DNA from: Peromyscus leucopus
Taxonomy: Eukaryota > Chordata > Mammalia > Rodentia > Cricetidae
Direction: 5' to 3'
DNA length: 64,000 nt
Assembly (NCBI RefSeq): GCF_004664715.2
Contig: NC_051073.1
Location: 66,375,164 to 66,439,163, forward strand
In this document: positions 1 to 11,454 of the stretch, piece by piece
Position numbering within the stretch: position 1 is the stretch's first letter
How the letters are laid out: each line of letters begins with the position of its first letter
Translations under genes and position numbers: made by a program
Notes under the pieces: model-generated
What the model was told of the DNA's origin: nothing
What the model saw: the letters and a program-made list of their open reading frames with translations, nothing else
The model's database searches: none

Positions 1-59
1 AGAGTGTTTGAGGGATCCACACTACAGGAGGTAAAAACTCTCAGAGAGTGTCCTCTGAC

Positions 60-61
<2 letters not shown>

Positions 62-109
<48 letters not shown>

Positions 110-127
110 AGACACAGACACAGACAC
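62..127. repeat. (CA)n microsatellite
   Basis: An uninterrupted CA run of about 22 units passes into a short (CAGACA)n tail. It is a simple repeat with no gene signal around it. Confidence 0.97.
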
Positions 128-209
128 GTACATTAAAAAACATCTAAAGGGTCTGTTCACTTCAAATGCTCCCTCATTGACTCATTTATTTGCTCACTTG
201 TTTAAGTTT

Positions 210-775
210 TGAGTTCTTTACATATTTTAAATACAAATTCCTAATAAGATGAATATCTGGCCAAGATTTGTTGTAGGTGTCTCTCCACTTTGCTGATTAT
301 GTGTTTGGTTTTGCAGAAGTGTTTAAAACAAGGGAATCCCATCAGTTAAGGCTTGCTATGCTTCTGAGCTATTGGAGCCCTATTTGGGAACTACTGCATG
401 CCCAGATCTTGAAGTGTTTCCACCACACTTTCCCTGCCAGTGGTTTCCAAGTTTAGAGATTACACTAAGGTCTATCATTCATTTTGAGTTGATTTTTGAG
501 AAGGGTGAGTGATAGGGTTCTGTTTTAGATTTTTTTTTTTGTGTGTGAGTATTTAGTTTTCTTGGCACTACTAGTTAAACAGTCTATCTTTGTTGCGACA
601 CACATTTTTGGTGCTTTCGTATTGATGACTGTAGCTGCATGGGCTTATTTCTAGCTTGCCTATTTCGTGGGTCCACAAGTTTGTTTTTTTGCTGCTTTGG
701 TTCTGAAGTATATTTTGAAGTAAGATGTTATGATGCTTATTCTTGCTCAGGATAAATTATATGTATACTTCTAGA
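210..775 (-). mobile_element. Ancient L1 (L1M-type) ORF2 3' fragment, reverse strand
   Basis: The + strand reads as the antisense of the L1 ORF2 3' region. It has the landmark wording for the CTTTGCTGATTATGTG, CATTTTGAGTTGATTTTTG and TTTATTTCTAGCTTGCCTATTTC segments in the expected order. It is highly diverged and has no usable reading frame. The assignment comes from remembered L1 consensus and the exact subfamily is not claimed. Confidence 0.75.
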
Positions 776-837
776 GCAGGATAAAAGTCTCAGCTTCGAT
801 TACCAAGTTTTCTTCAAAATGTCATTATAAACTATTG

Positions 838-1075
838 GACATTTCACTGGGCAGGTTTATGTTATTTTTTGTGTCCTCACAATAATTCTACAGGATTAGA
901 CATTGCACAGGACATGTTTATATTATTTTATTTATCCTCACAATAATCCCACAGGATACTGTCATAGTATTATCTTATTTCATAGGTTAGAAAATTAAAG
1001 TTTAGGTTAATCAAGTATCTTGCCAAATTTTCCATAGGCACGGAATGGCAGCTCTGTCATAAGATGCCTGATTCT
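838..1075 (-). mobile_element. MIR SINE, reverse strand, with internal duplication
   Basis: The block TTATTTATCCTCACAATAATCCCACAG, followed by a TATTATCTTATTTCATAGGTTAG stretch, matches the reverse complement of the MIR core. The TCCTCACAATAAT segment occurs twice (about 882 and 938), each preceded by a GGACATTT/GGACATGTTT motif, so part of the element is tandemly duplicated. Confidence 0.65.
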
Positions 1076-1638
1076 TAGGGTAGACTTGGTTTCAGTGTAG
1101 GAAAGCTTTGGGAGATGAATGGCAGAGAGAACAGGGAACATTGACTCCAACCCCGAGTCCAAAGACTCTTTTGTCTAAACCTTTTTATATGCACCACATC
1201 ACACACCAAGATGTGTTTACCGCTTTTACAAAAACCAGATGCAGGATCTCCTAAAGCCTTAGGGTCATTGACACACCCCACCAGTAAAGAACTTTTTTCT
1301 GCTGTCTCCTGTGGGATGAATAAGGTAAAAAAAAAAAAAAAAGGCAGAACAAACAACAGACCGTGTGACCTGCCTATAACAAGACTCCCTGTGCCAGAGA
1401 GACTGGTTGGGGATGAGGAGAAGTTGGCTCCGTTCCAGGGGTGGAGAAGCACGGGTTCACTCTGGCAGATTCAGGTAGGAAAGGGGATTGCAGGCGGGGA
1501 TGTGCCCAGTCAGTGGCAGCCACAGATGCTTCTAACAGAAAGGAGGTCGTTGGGAGCTGAGTTGTTGCTTTAAAGTTGCACTTGGCCTTGGAAGCACATT
1601 TCAAAGTTACCTGCATATCATTAATGCTTAATTATTTA

Positions 1639-1640
<2 letters not shown>

Positions 1641-1694
<54 letters not shown>

Positions 1695-1872
1695 GTACCA
1701 TGTTTGTGCTAGTGCCATGAAGGCAAGAAGAGGGTTTAGGATCCCTAGAGCTGGAGTAACTGACAGTTGTGAGACCACTTCACCTCACACCCAAGGTCTA
1801 GAAACCAAACTTGGTCCTGTGGAAGAGCAGGAAATACTTTTAACAGTGGCAGCATTTCTCCAGCCTCCTTAA
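1641..1872 (-). mobile_element. B2/B3-family SINE with (TG)n tail, reverse strand
   Basis: 1692-1872 reads as a reversed B2/B3 element: AGAAGAGGGTTTAGGATCCCTAGAGCTGGAGT, then a reversed box-B-like segment, ending CAGCATTTCTCCAGCCTCC. The (TG)25 run at 1641-1690 is the reversed CA-type 3' tail of the SINE. Confidence 0.8.
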
Positions 1873-3640
1873 ATGACCTTTTTAGTTGAGATGCTTTGTC
1901 AGAGTTGATGCAGGGCTTGAGGACAGCTCTCCTTTGATGCCACACTAACTGGGGGAAGGTGTGACCACCACGGTTCGCTTTCCCTTCCCCTGGTTTGGAA
2001 ATGACATCTCCCATTATCGATTTGCTTAGGACATAGAAAGGCGTGCCATGTAGAAATGAAAACCAAATTGTGTTCGTTGGTGATTTAAGTCCTCTCTCCT
2101 TAAAATATCATGGATTTATCTACTTGGAATCCCTTCTGACATCACCTCACTTGATGACGACATGGAAAAGAGCAGCCAGCACCCTGAAGTGGACTTTTGG
2201 AAAGACAGCCAACACAGAGACCCAGGGCACCCTCAGCCTTGCTTTATTTCCATCCCCAGCATGTGCTTATTCTTCGTTTCCGAGTGAGGCCTCTTCATGG
2301 CTTGCTTGTTCGCTTGTTCCATTCTCTTTCCTGGTCACTCCAGACTCGCAGCAGAGGAACTGAACCCAGTCAGACTTCCTAGTCACAGTGCCCGCCTGTC
2401 TGACAGGAGGCTATGCTCTGTTATCCAGGCTCTGGCTTCACACATCCCAAACCTAAGGTTCCTTGTGAGAACTACTGTTCCTCAGGCCCTGCCTGACAGC
2501 CTGCCTCAAACCCAGACCCTTCCTAGGAGAGGACACTCACATTTCTCTGGGTGGACTACCACTCCAAATTGGAGCCCTGCCCTAGGCCAAAGGTTTCTCA
2601 TCAGAGTTTAGCCTCTAGTGGACGGAGGCTACGGAGTCAACTTCTGTGTGTGTTTCCAAGTATGGCCTGGCCCATTCCTGTATTGGCTACACTTCAACCT
2701 CTTTACTCCTCCTTTGTCAACGGTCACTTGCTTTTGTTACCAAGCAGTTAGCAAAAGACTACCACATGCTTCAACTGCCTGGTGGGTTGAACTTTGTCAT
2801 TTATGCCTCAGTTTCCTTGGCTCATCAGCTAGACATGTTTAACCTAGGGGTTCTAAGCCCTCTGCATGTTACACAAATAATTGGAATTGGCCCAGGATTT
2901 GACAATATTGCCATGACCATACTCATTGTTCAGTTCTGGAATATTCTACTTAAATCCCTGCCTTGCGAATACAAACCTCTTTTAAATATTCAAAAAAAAG
3001 ATCCCCCCCAAATACTCTTATGCTAGTCCCTTAAAAAACAAACAAACAAACAAACAAACAAACAACTGAGTAGCAAGGTAGCTGTGGGTGAAACACATTA
3101 TAGAAAGTGCTAGTCTTTACGTGTGACTTGGTTCTTGCAGGTAGCATGACCAGTCATTTTCCAGTCTTTTTATAGGTCTTTCTTCACCTGAGCACTGAGG
3201 AGGCCCAAGCAAGTTGTAATGGCTTCTGATTTTTACTAGTCACTTTCTAACCTGTTTTGCTTTGCATATTCAGATTTTCAAAAGTTTTCAAAATTAAATA
3301 CACCGCCATCATGGCGATTCTTTGGAAAGACCAAGTCTTGGTTCCTGTTTTTAAAGACTGTGTTTAACGACCTGGAGTTAATTGTCCTAACAGTCGCCCA
3401 TCAAGGTAATCTTCACAGAAGGGAACTTTCTTACCTCCAGAAAACAGCTTTTTTATTTTCATTTTTTTTTTCTTTTAAATAACAGCTTTTGTGAATACAG
3501 CACAAGCCACCCTAAGCTGTCATGAAGGTTAGAACTGAACCCTGAGCCCAGATGGTTGAGAGCGAGTCTTCTAGAAACAGAGCCATTAGCTTGCTCTTTT
3601 CTTTTGTAATTAATGGGGAGGCCTTGTTTTTTTGTATTAG
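1873..3640. other. Upstream intergenic stretch without a recognised gene
   Basis: No coding signal or clear interspersed repeat was recognised. The only simple repeat is (CAAA)n at 3037-3065. Short open frames here overlap on both strands, show no known motif and are most likely chance. Confidence 0.5.
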
Positions 3641-3644
3641 ACCC

Positions 3645-3735
3645 TTTAATCCTAGTGCTGCTAAATGTTTTACAAACATTAATTAATTCAATTAAACTTC
3701 ACACCACCACCTTGAGGCAGGTAATTCCTCCCTGG
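3645..3735 (-). mobile_element. MIR fragment, reverse strand
   Basis: TTTACAAACATTAATTAATTCAATTAAACTTCACACCACCACCTTGAGGCAGGTAATT is the reversed MIR 3' half (ATTAA-rich end followed by the CTCA-to-GAGGTAGGTA core). Confidence 0.65.
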
Positions 3736-3954
3736 GATGTCTCATCTTTGCGTGTTACAGTATTGTGTATCAAGTATATATTAGTGTGGATTAGGATAAT
3801 TAATAACAATGAACCTTTGAATTTGGATCATGTTGGGAAGCTTTACAAATGTTCGATTTGGGCAATGAGGACTGAGGAGGAAGCCTGAGCCAGCTTAACG
3901 CCAGCGATGACCGAACAGAACCGATGCGCCTCTTTCTAGTTCTAGAGCATGCTG

Positions 3955-4125
3955 AGGACGCGTGACCTTGAACAGCTCCTGTGACCTCTTTCTGACTCAG
4001 TTCCTACGGCTTTCAAACGGGGGCAATAATATATATTACTCACCACCCTGCCTCACAGAGGTGTTGCAAGGAGGAATGTTGTAATCCTCTGTGAGGTTCT
4101 CAGAGGAAAGACGGAAATTAACATA
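3955..4125 (+). mobile_element. MIR SINE, forward
   Basis: GTGACCTTGAACAG...TGACCTCTTTCTGACTCAGTTCC...GGGCAATAATATATATTACTCACC...CAGAGGTGTTGCAAGGAGG follows the forward MIR core in order, although diverged. Confidence 0.75.
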
Positions 4126-4184
4126 TGACGAAACATGACTGGACTCATCTTCACACCATCTAAATGGGTCAGGCAAGTGAAATA

Positions 4185-4270
4185 TCAGCATCCTCACGAG
4201 CTGGCAGAGAAACCAGTGCTACCATTATCCCTACTTAACAGCTATTACAGGCTTCCAGAGGTTGAAGACT
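4185..4270 (-). mobile_element. Possible MIR fragment, reverse strand
   Basis: GCATCCTCACGAGCTGGCAGAG followed by CTACCATTATCCCTACTTAACAG resembles the reversed MIR core. It is short and strongly diverged. Confidence 0.4.
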
Positions 4271-4569
4271 GCTCCTGGGATAAAGGAAGGCCAGGCAAGA
4301 GATACCAGATCGGCGGAGAGGTAGCTAATTACTTTTCCTTGCTTTTCTCTTGGCGTTTTTCTGTCTTACTTGGCACAGAGTATTTGAGAAGAACTAAGTG
4401 CTGAGGGAGAATCAGTGAATGGTGCAAACAACCTTCCCTCCTGGACAGCCTCCCCAGATCCCAGTGATCGATGCCAGCGTACAACTCCTCGTTTCTAGAA
4501 TGGGCTTGGCAGACTTGCTCTCGGCCTCCCTGGTCAACAGTCTCTTTGCTAACCATCTCATTTTATTCA

Positions 4570-5250
4570 GGACAGCATCCTATTAACTCCATCCCTTCAC
4601 AAAGCCTTCCCAGTCCTCTCTCCTTCCCTGAGTTTCCTCCGTCTCTTAGGAGTCTTGTATACGATTTGGGATTTTGGTGTTGGCCTTGCTTCCACAGGAG
4701 ATTTCATTATTGAAGGTCATTTCCCCCTCCACATATGTAAGGACAAATAGCGATATGAGTTATACAAAACGATGGGCCTCATCCGGATGGTCTGGAAGAA
4801 GCTTTATTCTTCCTCAGGCACAGGTTGTGCAAACATTCCGTATTAGGACCCGGTTGCTTCAGCATAAGCAATTGTAGCCACTCCTACAACACAGGCTGAC
4901 AGAACAGACTGTACATATTTATGATGTCACCATTGTTCACTGTGGTAAGTCCAGACCCAGGCCTGGTATTCAAAATCCTGCACGGGATGGCTTTATCTGT
5001 GCTTCTTGTCCCATCATGCTCCCCTTACACCTTGTCTAAGGGCAGTGAAGGAGGAGAAAGTGACTCAGAACAAAGATTCCGTGTTTCTCTGTGCCATGGA
5101 TTCCTTTCTTCAAGGGGCTCTTTCCCATGGCCTCTCTCCCTGCCCTGGACCCTATGTCTGCATCTACTAAATAATTTCCTGTCCGCTTTATAGTTCTTTC
5201 TCAAATGCTCCCTCCACAGAGAACCTCTACCAGTCATGAAAGCCCAACAC
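4570..5250 (+). mobile_element. L2 LINE 3' fragments, forward (discontinuous)
   Basis: Two stretches look like L2 3' end: about 4570-4720 (CTTCACAAAGCCTTCCCAGTCCTCTCTCC) and about 5120-5250 (TTCTCAAATGCTCCCTCCACAGAGAACCTCT), as in the L2 motif 'tcaaatg...cctcc..gaagcctt'. The sequence between them is not assigned. Confidence 0.45.
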
Positions 5251-5394
5251 TCATTCTTGCTGAGCACTTCGGGTGTGCTAAACAAACCTATAGAAACGGT
5301 GCTGTCTTAGTAACGAGGACATGGATTGAGAGAGCTGCATCATTTTTGTTGACTTCAAGTGCCCATCTTGTCACCTGATAATTGCTTTCATGTA

Positions 5395-5505
5395 CACACG
5401 TTACTTATTTTCTGCACAGAGGTTTCCTCATCTGCTGAGTGAGCGTGACCAGCACAGTATCAACCACGGTGCGTAGTGTACAGAATGCTTAGAATAGTAA
5501 CCTCT
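5395..5505 (+). mobile_element. MIR fragment, forward
   Basis: TTACTTATTTTCTGCACAGAGGTTTCCTCATCTGCTGAGTGAG, followed by CAGAATGCTTAGAATAGTAACC, matches the MIR core and 3' side. Confidence 0.6.
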
Positions 5506-6205
5506 CCACGGAAGTGCGCGCATGCTAAATGTGCTTCCCTACTGAATCTGCTCTGTCTCTGGGTCCCTGTGTGTAGCTGAGCAGGACCAAGCGAAGGCCA
5601 GGGTGCCCACGAACTTGCAGGCACGTGTACAACTTAGATTTGTAACACTGGCACTTTCGAGAGGCCTGAAGGAAACATTGCACTACTGCAGAGTTCTCAG
5701 TTCTTTGGGCCGTGAGTTTTGATGCATATTGATTTTTTTTTTCCACTCCAAATCTTTTTAGTGATTGTAGGGATTTAACTTTCTCCTCACAATCGTCTTA
5801 GATATTGTTAAGAGAATTCGTTTGTCGGGGTGAGAGTGCAAGCAGCTTCTCCTGTGGCCCCCGTCAGTTACGCACTTACGCACTTAGCATCACAACTGGT
5901 AAGTTGCCAAGTGGATACAGGGTTCTGGTCGGAACGAAACAATCCTAGTACTGCCAGTTCCCCGGGGGAGAATTAAACACATCCCACACCTGCCCATTAG
6001 CTCTGCCACTTACCCTACCAGTTTGCAGAAGTTGAGATGCACTTGGAAATCTTTTTGTTTTATTATTTCCTTTGCTCAATGTTCTAAATGGTTGCTTGAT
6101 GAAATACAAACCAGTGAATTGTGGGCTGTTTACAAAGATGCACCATTACTAATTCTAGACTGTCTTCTTTATCTCCAAAAAGAAACTATGTTTACATTGT
6201 GATTT
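5506..6205. other. Upstream stretch with no recognised feature
   Basis: Apparently unique sequence. No known repeat, motif or exon was recognised. It contains a few CpGs but no island. Confidence 0.45.
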
Positions 6206-6345
6206 TTTTGTTTTTTTATTAATTAATTTTTTTTCATTTATTTTACACTTCGATGGCAGTTTCCCCTCCCTCCTGTCCTCCAATTCCCTCCTCCTCCCCC
6301 TGTTTTCTCTCTACCTCCCCCATCTATCCCTCCTCTGTCTCCATA
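6206..6345 (-). mobile_element. Rodent L1 3' end, reverse strand
   Basis: T-rich start, then TTCATTTATTTTACACTTCGATGGCAGTTTCCCCTCCCTCC and a long CT-rich run. This is the reverse of the A-tail plus polypurine tract that ends rodent L1 3' UTRs. The element is 5' truncated. Confidence 0.65.
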
Positions 6346-6639
6346 TGATAAGATACTAATTTTACTTTTATTATTTGGTTAAATAATACTTATTAATTCC
6401 AAGAACTATACCCTATACCTACATACACTCAAATATTTATATACAATATTACTGTTACAATGAATTTTCTTAGCTTGCTTTTATTTTTTTTACATTTATC
6501 TTATGCTTTATTATTTGTTCAAGAGCTCTCTCTGTCTCTCTGTATGTGTGTGTGTGTGTCTCCTTTCTTACACACCTGTATCTCAATCTCTAAGAGTTAC
6601 CATTGTCAAATTGGAGAGATCAGTGCCATCTGGAAGGGA

Positions 6640-6890
6640 CAGTGTGTGGACACAGAAACCACCCTTTACTGAACATCTTCCCAGGCCCTATTTCTCAAAA
6701 ACAAAGCTACATGAGGGAGATTCTAGTGTCATTATTTTTACTTTACATGCAAGCAAATAGAGGTTGATGGAGTTTATGTAGCTTGCTAAATCCCAAGGCA
6801 GCAAAGCTGCTACTTGGTAAGACCCAAATTTGAGGCCAAGTCCTCCAACTTTGAAGTGCATGTCACTAACCACTGTGCTACCTACCAACG
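6640..6890 (-). mobile_element. MIR SINE, reverse strand, nearly full length
   Basis: TTTACTGAACATCTTCC...GTGTCATTATTTTTACTTTACATGCAAGCAAATAGAGG...TTTGAGGCCAAGTCCTCCAAC...CACTAACCACTGTGCTACC follows the reversed MIR consensus down to its tRNA-like head. Confidence 0.8.
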
Positions 6891-7272
6891 GATGCTAAAA
6901 ATGAACATCTAGTCTAAAAACAGCAAGGATGCTTGGTCAGTGCTGTCAGTACCCTTTCACAGGTCACCGTTCCCTTCCCTCAGCAAGCCTGCCATTTCCG
7001 GGTTATCAAAGTCAGTTCTTGTAGGTCAAAGGTCACACGGGAAGACGGGCTCAGAGATGCACCTTTCTATGTTTCTCTCCACACACCGGGACTCTCTACA
7101 GTTATCTCCAACTTATGTTCCAGCTCGCAGAGTAAGAACCTACCTACCTCCTAGCATACTTATTTATCTATTTGAATCTCTACGTTGGCCTGAGGATAAC
7201 AAATGTGACTTGGTCATTTTATGCTTCTATGCGGAAACAAATTTTTTTGCGTAACTTGTGTATAAATAAAAA

Positions 7273-7475
7273 ATGAATGGGGGGTGGGGTAGAGACACTG
7301 CTCAGTGGTCAAGAGTACTTGCCGCTTTTCCAGAGGACCTGGGTTCGATTCCCAACCCACACAGAGTGGCTCGCAACCCCCTGTAGCTACAGTTCTAGGG
7401 GATCGCCCCAGGCATACACCTGGTACATAGACATATATATGCAGGCAAAACATCTGTATGCATAAAATTTAAAAA
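7273..7475 (+). mobile_element. B3-type B2 SINE, forward
   Basis: The tRNA-like head has a box A region (GTGGTCAAGAGTACTTG) and box B (GGGTTCGATTCCC). The body continues GGCTCGCAACCCCCTGTAGCTACAGTTCTAGGGGATC and ends in an ACATAGACATATATATGCAGGCAAAACA...ATAAAA tail. The pol III promoter boxes look intact. It lies about 0.8 kb upstream of the Atp13a4 start codon, in the same orientation. Confidence 0.88.
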
Positions 7476-7859
7476 AAATCAAAGAAACAAAAAGCAAATA
7501 CCTCCCCCCAATTTTTTGTTTGGCCACTTGAATATTTTGTTCCTGGATGTCTTTCAGCGCTTACCACAAACATTTGAGCTAAAAAGGATTGCCTAGAATA
7601 GTTGATTGTACTTTTTCGCCTTTACTACATGCTTTTCAAGAAAGCAAGCCTAGTTCTATACACACATTAAGTAGAATATTTATGTTGGTGTGTGCAAAAG
7701 GGAAATGCAATTATAAGTATCTATTGAGGTGGATTATGAATAATCTGTACTATTTGTAAGCATAGCGAATGGGAACGGTCCTGAAAACCTCTGGATTAGG
7801 GATCTGAACGAAGCAAATGGAAACCCAGCGCTGTTAGCCTCCCCACACCCCAGTTCTTT

Positions 7860-8279
7860 AGTTTCTGGGAATAAAGCAGCGACCTGGGAGTTCTTGAGCC
7901 GGCTTCTCCTGAGGGTCCTGCCAACTCCGCATTGTCTGGCTGGATTTGCAGTCAGATGCCTTAGGCTGGCAGGCTGTGGGCAGGCAATGAGTTTTTTCCC
8001 TGTAAGTTGGGTACAAAAAGATCGACATGGGAGTGGCTTCCTCGGAGACTTGAGAGAATGTAGGAGCAGGGAACAGCCAGAAATTCCTCCTGGCACCAAG
8101 TGCCCGGGGGAGGAGTCCACTTTGCTAAGGACTGTCATTTGCTGAAAGAAGGTGTGTGCTCAAGAAGGAGTTTTTAACCTGGAGGATCATTAACTCTTTC
8201 ATTCAGCGACCTGGAGGTGGCTCTGGAGTTGGTCCTGGAAGCAAGCAAGGGTCGAGGAACAGGAGCGGAGTGCGTTTCC
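7860..8279 (+). promoter_or_regulatory. Atp13a4: Presumed Atp13a4 promoter and 5' UTR
   Basis: This is the sequence immediately before the Atp13a4 start codon. It shows no CpG island and no convincing TATA box at a fixed distance; a GC-rich CCCGGGGGAGGAG occurs at about 8102. It is free of recognisable repeats, which suits a promoter. The frame of the ATG is closed upstream by TAA at 8175-8177. The transcription start cannot be placed from sequence alone, and a non-coding exon further upstream is possible. Confidence 0.4.
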
Positions 8280-8342
8280 ATGGGGGACCACCTTGAGAAG
8301 GGGCAGCATGCTTTGCTCAACGAAGGAGACGAGAACGAGATG
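8280..8342 (+). CDS. Atp13a4: Atp13a4 coding exon 1 (N-terminus, residues 1-21)
   Basis: This exon encodes the first 21 residues of a P5B-type transporting ATPase, running MGDHLEKGQHALLNEGDEN then EM. The LEKGQHALLNEG block is what I remember of mammalian ATP13A4 N-termini, and it joins in frame to exon 2 at the usual place. The exon ends in ATG followed by GTAAGT (donor at 8343), phase 0. The start was chosen because an in-frame TAA lies at 8175-8177 with no in-frame ATG between. The Kozak context is moderate: G at +4, T at -3. P5B ATPases sit in endosomal and lysosomal membranes. The relatives ATP13A2 and ATP13A3 move polyamines, so a similar cargo is plausible here but not shown by this fragment. 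The acidic stretch NEGDENE lies on the cytosolic tail in family members. Confidence 0.92.
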
Positions 8343-10010
8343 GTAAGTTTCCAGCCACACTCTGTCCCCTTCTCCCAGTCCCCCTTCCCTAGCTTTGCAC
8401 ATGTACACACGTGAACACACTCACACACGTCACTGTATGTTGATTCAGGAATTACAGAGTCAAGCAATCTCCCTGTCCCATAATGTAACTTCTGGCGGCA
8501 CGAATTTGATAGAATGAACATATTGTGTTCATTTTTTATCAAGATTGTTTTCATTTGAAGTAAAACCGAAGGGGAGAGGAACACCGGGCTGCTTGATTAT
8601 TCATTTCCGAGTCTCCATCTGTGTGGAAAGTTCTGTCCAGAACTCCCATTTCATCAGGTCCCCAAAGTGAGGACCAGGGTATTCCCTGAAAGGAAAGAAC
8701 TGCACCCCAAAGGCAAGGCAGCTCGCTGCTGGGTCTTTGACCCCTTTCTTTTCTCACAGTCTTGCTGTTCAGCAGGGAAGGTATAAAGCATTAATATTAA
8801 CCATGATCAGCCTACACACATTTCATTCTACTTCAAAAAACTTACTGCTGTAGAGATTGGTTACAGAAAACTTTGTGTAGTTCACTGTTTTAGAAGTGCT
8901 CCTGAAACTTGGGAACTGTAAGAATATCAAAGACGATTCTGTTCTTGTTGAATTTACAGTGATATTTCTCAATTACAATGTAATCAAGAGAGAGTTAGAG
9001 ATGTGCACTTCTGTTTAATAAGGTCTTTTTGCTAATTGTGTAAGCATAGCCTTTTATGCCGGTAATGATGCAATTAAAATGTGAAAATGTGATGCTCTCA
9101 CTCTATAATAGCGTTTTATCTTCCTGGAATTAATATACAAATAACAAACCCGAAAGATATTTACTTAAAATGTTTTCTTGGTTAATTGCTTGAGTCCTGA
9201 CTATTAAATTCTTTGTTCTAAAACTGGTCTTTCAAGTTTAATCTGCTTACCTGTTTCTATAGCAACAACATTTTTTTTTTTTTTTTGGACATTCTGGAAC
9301 AGATCCCATCTATCAAAGCTGAAAAAAATTATAAAGAAATAAAGGGCACCTTAATTCAGTTGGCTTTCGTAATCATGCCTTTACTTCTTTCAGACTTAAC
9401 TATCAAGTAACAGTTGCTTTCAAGGCCCTACCCACATGTCACCAGAAATGACTTCCTGGCTTAATCTTGGCTTATGCGCCTTTCCCCTCCCAAGCATTTC
9501 CTTGAGAGATTGAAGTTGAGTCCTTTTCCTCATTCTGAGCACTCTGACCAGAAGGCAGGGACTTCTTCTATGCCCTCCTCCTTGCTCATTTGTAAACGCG
9601 CCCATTTTTCTCCTCTTTCCTCATCTTGACCACACTTTGTCTTTGAAATACCATTATGGATCACCTCTGTTCTTGAAGGCTAACCCCTCCTAACAAATGC
9701 TTCAGCTGGAGCAATTTGGTTACTAGTCGGTTTTTGTCACAGCACTGCCAATGGCATGGGGGGGGGGGGTCAGCCCGGCTTTGTATGCAGCTGGAAGCCC
9801 AGATGAGTGCCTTGGCTGGGTAAGGGCTGCTGTGTGTTTTGGTCAGCAGTGTTTTGGACAGTAGGCTCAGCAGAGGTGCAGCATTAGTATGCACCCAGCT
9901 CCTTGTCCTGTTCCGACTGCAGAAACCTGGCCACCTGTCTAGTGCTGAATCATTTTTCTCAGCACACTGTTCCTCACTTACAACAGTAAACTTCAAAGGT
10001 TGTCCATCAT
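8343..10010. other. Intron 1 start: mostly unique, AT-rich, possible conserved element
   Basis: Only a T tract at 9271-9286 and a G12 run near 9758 are simple repeats. The AT-rich block at about 8860-9260 has no interspersed repeat and contains homeodomain-like motifs (GCTAATTGTG, TGATGCAATTAAAAT, GGAATTAATATAC). That is the look of a conserved intronic element; this is inference only. Confidence 0.35.
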
Positions 10011-10015
10011 TTATC

Positions 10016-10067
<52 letters not shown>
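10016..10067. repeat. (TATC)13 microsatellite
   Basis: A perfect tetranucleotide array of ATCT/TATC with about 13 copies. It is a good candidate for length polymorphism. Confidence 0.97.
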
Positions 10068-10805
10068 CACATATTTTTATTCTGGGTTCTGGCATACAAA
10101 GTATTTCCATGGCCATGACACTGCGAGGCCAATGGGGAGAGCAATGTACAAAAAATTTGCCTAAGATTGCCTCAGCCAGTAAGTCCAAGAGCTGGAGCAT
10201 CACACAGACTAGCTGAAGTTGGTAGTTCTGTGTCTCTGGATCTGCACACAGTCCATGGATACCTTTTCAGATTTTGCTGGGGACACTGCCTCCAAATAGA
10301 ACATATTGCTCTTCCTAATAAAGCAAGGGTAAGGAGAATGGCTGATCTCAGATCTCCTAAGCTATGTCGTTTTATAGACTTTGTATTTGCTGAGTTGATT
10401 TGTCTCCTCTGACTTGTAGGCTAATCCCGTTTAGAATGCCAAGACTGTCTAAAAATGTGAGACACAAAACTGTTGACAGATTGTTTGTAAATGCCATGAG
10501 TGTGGACATTTCCAATTGTAATCCCTCAAATTTCAAGGAAAACTAACAATCTGGAGTTTATCTCTCATATAAAAGAAGAATGTGAACATTCATAGGCTGA
10601 GAATAGATAGAATTATCTTTCAGTCCAAAATGAGAGAAGTGGGAACTAAAGAGCAATTGTAGGTGACCTGAAGGCAATATTGCCAAGTGAAAATGAAACC
10701 CTAAAAGACAGAAGACCCTGTTGGAGGACAGGAAAGTGCCCTCAGCAAGGCTCTTTAACAAGGCACTTCTCAAAAGGCCTCAGAAAGACATCTAGAGGGC
10801 ACACC
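10068..10805. other. Intron 1 stretch with no recognised feature
   Basis: Apparently unique sequence; no motif, repeat or exon signal was recognised. Confidence 0.45.
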
Positions 10806-10960
10806 CTGGCCTTGGACTAGACATTCGCCTGCTCAAGCCCCAGTTTCCTTACCTATAAAAACAGGAGTGGTCCTTTTTACCCTACCTGTCTCACAGGGTT
10901 CTTAGGAGGAGTAGCTGAGAGCATCCATGTGGAAATGTTTTGAGAAGGAACGATTTTGGG
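10806..10960 (+). mobile_element. MIR SINE, forward
   Basis: CAAGCCCCAGTTTCCTTACCTATAAAAACAGGAGTGG...CTACCTGTCTCACAGGGTTCTTAGGAGGA...GGAAATGTTTTGAGAAGG follows the MIR core and 3' part in order. Confidence 0.8.
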
Positions 10961-11454
10961 GACTCATGAGCTGTTACTGTTTACAAAAAGGTAGGAGTGA
11001 CTCCTATCTATACAATTAGCCAGCTGAATGAACACCACTCCACGGCAATAAAGCCACCTTTTCTATTAATGACCAAATAAACATACGTTTCTGTTTTCTG
11101 TTGAGATCACTCATAAATGGAGAGGTTGTTGTTCCTTTATACCTGTATTGTAGGGCTCGTTGAGGGATGGTTCCTTTTTGAGAAGTGAGAGTATCAGACT
11201 TCCCGGGAGTTCATGCCCCCACGAATTCCAGTGTTGTGCATTTCTCTTTGGAAATGATGTGGAAGTATTACTGTCCATTTCCTCACACATGACTGACAAT
11301 GATAAGGTTGATCTGGTCCAACCATTGATCGCGTTAATGAAATCACTCTTCCTGGAGAAATGTTTTATTCTAGCAAGACATGGAAACATGATGTCCCCTG
11401 ATGTTGCTCCTAGGTTCTTAGCAAGTAAAGGAAGAAACACTTGGCTGTTTTTCT

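Noticed and set aside
7273..7350. tRNA gene suggested by box A and box B motifs
   Set aside because: The tRNA-like head belongs to a B3 SINE with the SINE body and tail following; no cloverleaf is preserved. The same applies to the other B2/B3 copies.
8217..8279. N-terminal extension of Atp13a4 from GTG at 8217
   Set aside because: No in-frame ATG exists between the TAA at 8175 and 8280, and the ATG at 8280 matches the family's N-terminus.
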